Below are positions 6,240-8,155 of a DNA stretch of 8,155 nucleotides, piece by piece (positions within the stretch are counted from its first letter, which is position 1; each line of letters begins with the position of its first letter). Where the stretch lies: assembly GCA_040905285.1 (NCBI GenBank), contig JBBDRV010000082.1, forward strand, positions 1 to 8,155, in the 5' to 3' direction. This DNA comes from JBBDRV01 sp040905285. GTDB lineage: Bacteria; Bacteroidota; Rhodothermia; Balneolales; Balneolaceae. Below the pieces are notes generated by a model. The model was not told the origin of the DNA, did not search any database, and worked only from the letters and a program-made list of their open reading frames with translations. The position numbers and the translations under genes were made by a program.

Positions 6240-7466
6240 ATGAATCTAACAAAGATATTTATCAATAATCCGGAGAATTTTGATCAGTCAATGAGCAGGA
6301 TTCGATCAGCAGGATTACCTGATACTCTTGACCGGCCTTATCTTTTCAACCTTGGATTTGAAGAAACGAATGCCGTACTCTATTTAAGGCTGTTTTTTAT
6401 GATGGGACTGACCGATGAGGAGGGAACTCCAACAAAAGATTTTGTACGGTTTGTCAAATCCAGAAATGAATCCCGCTGCGTTATCACAGAAAAGGTATGG
6501 ACCGGGTATATCGATGTTTTTTCCATAGATAAAAAAGCCTATGAACTGCAAGTAGACAAGGTTAGTGAGATCTTCCGCAGGATTCATGGAAATGAAACAT
6601 CAGATACGTTCCTGAAGCTCCTGGCAATGACATTTAAGGCACTGACTGACTATGCCGATTGGAATATAAAGTCCGGCACATCAGAGCAGAGTACGGTAAA
6701 CGGGTCGCTGAAAAAAAACGGTTCTGCCCAACATAAAAAAGAGGAACTGCGTCCAGCAGTGAATAGCTCAGAGTATCATAAAGCGTATGAAACCGATTTT
6801 CTCGAGGATCTGATGGAGGAGTTTTCCGATCAGGAAGACGATCATCAGAAAACGGCGGACCTGGAATTTTCGGGGGAGGGCATTGAGACACCGGTTATCA
6901 ATGACTTTGCCAGTGAAACCATGATTGCCAGTGAGACCATGATTAAGAGGCGTAAAAGCCCGGACAAGCCAGAGCCGGGGAAATACAGATCGAGAGAGGT
7001 GGCATACAGAGATAAATCATGGAAATCCGGGATAATCAGCAAGAATGCTAACGGGCAGGCTCAGGGAAAGGGTGGATCAAATGTTGGAACGGATATGACA
7101 GGTCAGGCAGAGCTCCGACGTCCTGTAAGAAAGGAAGAACCGGCTGAAATTATGGTGGGATGTCGTTCTGAATCGCTGTCAGAAGAGATGAACGGTGCCT
7201 CTGGAGATAGAGCATCCCTTCCGAAAGTGTTGCTGAAAAGAGCTGACCTGCTTGCCAAACTGAATCGTAATGAAGAGGCGATCAGAACATTTGATCAGCT
7301 CGTTGAAATGTATGACGATTCGGAACAGTCAAACAGAAACAACATACTCTCCAAATGCCTGATGAAGAAAGCCGAATTACTCGAAAACAATAATCAGTTC
7401 GAAGAGGCTCTATCGGCATATGATGAATTCATTCACCGGTTCTATTCATTTTTTCAGCAAAAATAA
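6240..7466 (+). CDS. DUF5343-like protein with charged linker and C-terminal TPR-like repeats
   Basis: 408 residues, function unknown. Residues about 10-145 resemble the DUF5343 family: FDQSMSRIRSAGLPDTL, a YLFNLGFEETNAV segment, MGLTDEEGTPTKDFVRF, a tyrosine-containing YIDVFSIDKKAYEL, and a final helix LLAMTFKALTDYADW. That domain probably has a winged-helix-like fold, an inference from the pattern. Residues 146-325 are charged, low in complexity and probably disordered, and include a duplicated SETMI unit (225-229 and 231-235). Residues about 327-360 and 369-402 form two TPR-like helix pairs (LLKRADLLAKLNRNEEAIRTF and CLMKKAELLENNNQFEEALSAY), usually a protein-binding module. The second repeat runs straight into the stop, so the end could be shortened. 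There is no signal peptide or membrane segment, so it is probably cytoplasmic. It has its own ribosome-binding site and a long upstream gap, so it is probably not part of the polyketide operon. Domain match by eye only. Confidence 0.8.
   Translation: MNLTKIFINNPENFDQSMSRIRSAGLPDTLDRPYLFNLGFEETNAVLYLRLFFMMGLTDEEGTPTKDFVRFVKSRNESRCVITEKVWTGYIDVFSIDKKAYELQVDKVSEIFRRIHGNETSDTFLKLLAMTFKALTDYADWNIKSGTSEQSTVNGSLKKNGSAQHKKEELRPAVNSSEYHKAYETDFLEDLMEEFSDQEDDHQKTADLEFSGEGIETPVINDFASETMIASETMIKRRKSPDKPEPGKYRSREVAYRDKSWKSGIISKNANGQAQGKGGSNVGTDMTGQAELRRPVRKEEPAEIMVGCRSESLSEEMNGASGDRASLPKVLLKRADLLAKLNRNEEAIRTFDQLVEMYDDSEQSNRNNILSKCLMKKAELLENNNQFEEALSAYDEFIHRFYSFFQQK
6909..6944 (+). repeat. In-frame 18-base tandem duplication
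   Basis: Two adjacent 18-base units (6909-6926 and 6927-6944) differ at one base (GAAACC against GAGACC). They encode ASETMI twice in the linker of the DUF5343-like protein. The duplication keeps the frame and looks recent. Confidence 0.85.
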
Positions 7467-7603
7467 GCACAGCAGAATTATACATTAAAAAGCAGTTGCC
7501 GATTTGCAGCTGCACGGCAGTTGTATTGTACCAGCTTCCGGAACAGCGTTACCTGACTATCCACAAGAGAGTACTTTTACACTAACCACAAACGGAGAGT
7601 AAC
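7467..7603. other. 137-base gap with a palindromic hairpin
   Basis: At 7497-7519, TGCCG and CGGCA flank ATT and the perfect palindrome TGCAGCTGCA (7505-7514). The hairpin has no following T-run, so it is a weak terminator candidate or a protein-binding site. The promoter of the pilin-like gene should be here, but I could not assign its boxes with confidence. Confidence 0.35.
7594..7599 (+). promoter_or_regulatory. Ribosome-binding site of the pilin-like gene
   Basis: GGAGAG lies 4 bases before ATG 7604. Together with the hydrophobic N-terminus directly after this ATG, it supports the chosen start. Confidence 0.65.
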
Positions 7604-8068
7604 ATGGGTCAACAACAACTTTTACTCGTGATACTGGTAACTATTATTGTAGGGATAGCAACAGTCGTGGCTATCAACACCTTTGGTTCAGCCGCCGATT
7701 CAGCAAATATAGATGCTGTGAATAATGATATCGCAACTCTTGCATCAGCAGCTCAGAGTCACTATATGAGGCCGGAAATACTCGGTGGCGGTGGACGAAC
7801 ATTTACAGATTTAACGTTTATCGGCCTTTCATTTCCCTCTGTGGGAATTTCATCAACTGGTCTTGCCGCAGAGAATGAGAACGGCAGATATGTCATAGAA
7901 ACCGCCCTTGAAAGCTTCACCATCACCGCCTATCCTGCAAGTAACTCGGGTTACACTCCCGGTGAAGTAGATGAAGATGGTGTACTGACTCCGGGAGATA
8001 ATGGCACGGGTACAGTTTTTGAAGCTATTGTTGAGGCCAGTAACTTGTCTGTAATTACAAGTAACTAA
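7604..8068 (+). CDS. Small pilin-like protein with N-terminal hydrophobic helix
   Basis: 154 residues. A very short polar leader (MGQQQ) is followed by a hydrophobic helix (about 6-27, LLLVILVTIIVGIATVVAINTF). A polar helical stretch (SAADSANIDAVNNDIATLASAAQSHYM, in the region 29-55), GGGGRTF (61-67) and a Gly/Ser/Thr/Asp-rich C-terminal part follow. This layout is that of type IV pilins and pseudopilins: a membrane helix continuing into an amphipathic helix, then a small globular head. The usual prepilin features, cleavage before Phe and Glu at mature position 5, are absent. The protein could be a non-canonical pilin cut after Gly2 or a small single-pass anchored surface protein. It resembles small proteins I associate with Balneolota/Rhodothermota. 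No pilus assembly genes are in view. It is probably monocistronic or the first gene of a unit continuing right. Confidence 0.75.
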   Translation: MGQQQLLLVILVTIIVGIATVVAINTFGSAADSANIDAVNNDIATLASAAQSHYMRPEILGGGGRTFTDLTFIGLSFPSVGISSTGLAAENENGRYVIETALESFTITAYPASNSGYTPGEVDEDGVLTPGDNGTGTVFEAIVEASNLSVITSN

Positions 8069-8088
8069 CTACATCTGCATAACAATGG

Positions 8089-8105
8089 GCTAATTGGGTA
8101 TTAGC
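8089..8105 (+). other. Weak hairpin after the pilin-like gene
   Basis: GCTAAT and ATTAGC pair around a 5-base loop, 20 bases after the stop. AGTC/GACT at 8106-8118 could form a second small stem right after it. Neither is followed directly by a T-run, so a terminator role is only possible. The remaining bases to 8155 show no gene. Confidence 0.3.
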
Positions 8106-8155
8106 AGTCTGTCGGACTTACTCTACAGAGCTGCGCATGCGATCTTTTTACACAT

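Overview
The window looks like part of the chromosome of a Gram-negative bacterium of moderate GC content with densely packed genes. A Balneolota/Rhodothermota-type organism is my best guess. It rests mainly on the last gene, whose short leader (MGQQQLLL), long hydrophobic helix and GGGGRTF segment resemble small pilin-like proteins I associate with that group. This is recall, not a search, and is only moderately supported.

Left part (1-5777): a compact polyketide gene set on the + strand. It starts with the C-terminal part of an FkbH-type glyceryl-transfer protein fused to a carrier domain; its start lies off the left edge. A 4-base ATGA overlap leads into a single-module type I polyketide synthase (KS-AT-ACP-TE, no reductive domains). 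An Sfp-type phosphopantetheinyl transferase starting at GTG 18 bases after the synthase stop closes the set. Read together, the transferase would activate the two carrier domains, the FkbH protein would load a three-carbon glycolytic unit, the AT (HAFH motif) would load malonate, and the KS would join acyl groups. The end product cannot be read from this window.

The synthase reading frame is interrupted by one in-frame TAA (3288-3290) inside the acyltransferase domain. Protein homology continues in the same frame on both sides, so this is a nonsense substitution (or sequence error), not a frameshift. The terminal thioesterase also has cysteine instead of serine as nucleophile and no recognisable catalytic histidine at the usual place. 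The pathway may be decaying, or its release step may be unusual.

Middle (5778-6239): 462 bases without a convincing gene. It holds a strong ribosome-binding site in front of a 6-codon ORF, an AT-rich pair of 17-base direct repeats, and small hairpins.

Right part: a 408-residue protein with an N-terminal DUF5343-like domain, a long charged low-complexity linker and two C-terminal TPR-like repeats (6240-7466). After a 137-base gap comes the 154-residue pilin-like membrane-anchored protein (7604-8068). These two have their own ribosome-binding sites and no evident link to the polyketide genes. No tRNA, rRNA, CRISPR array or insertion sequence was seen.
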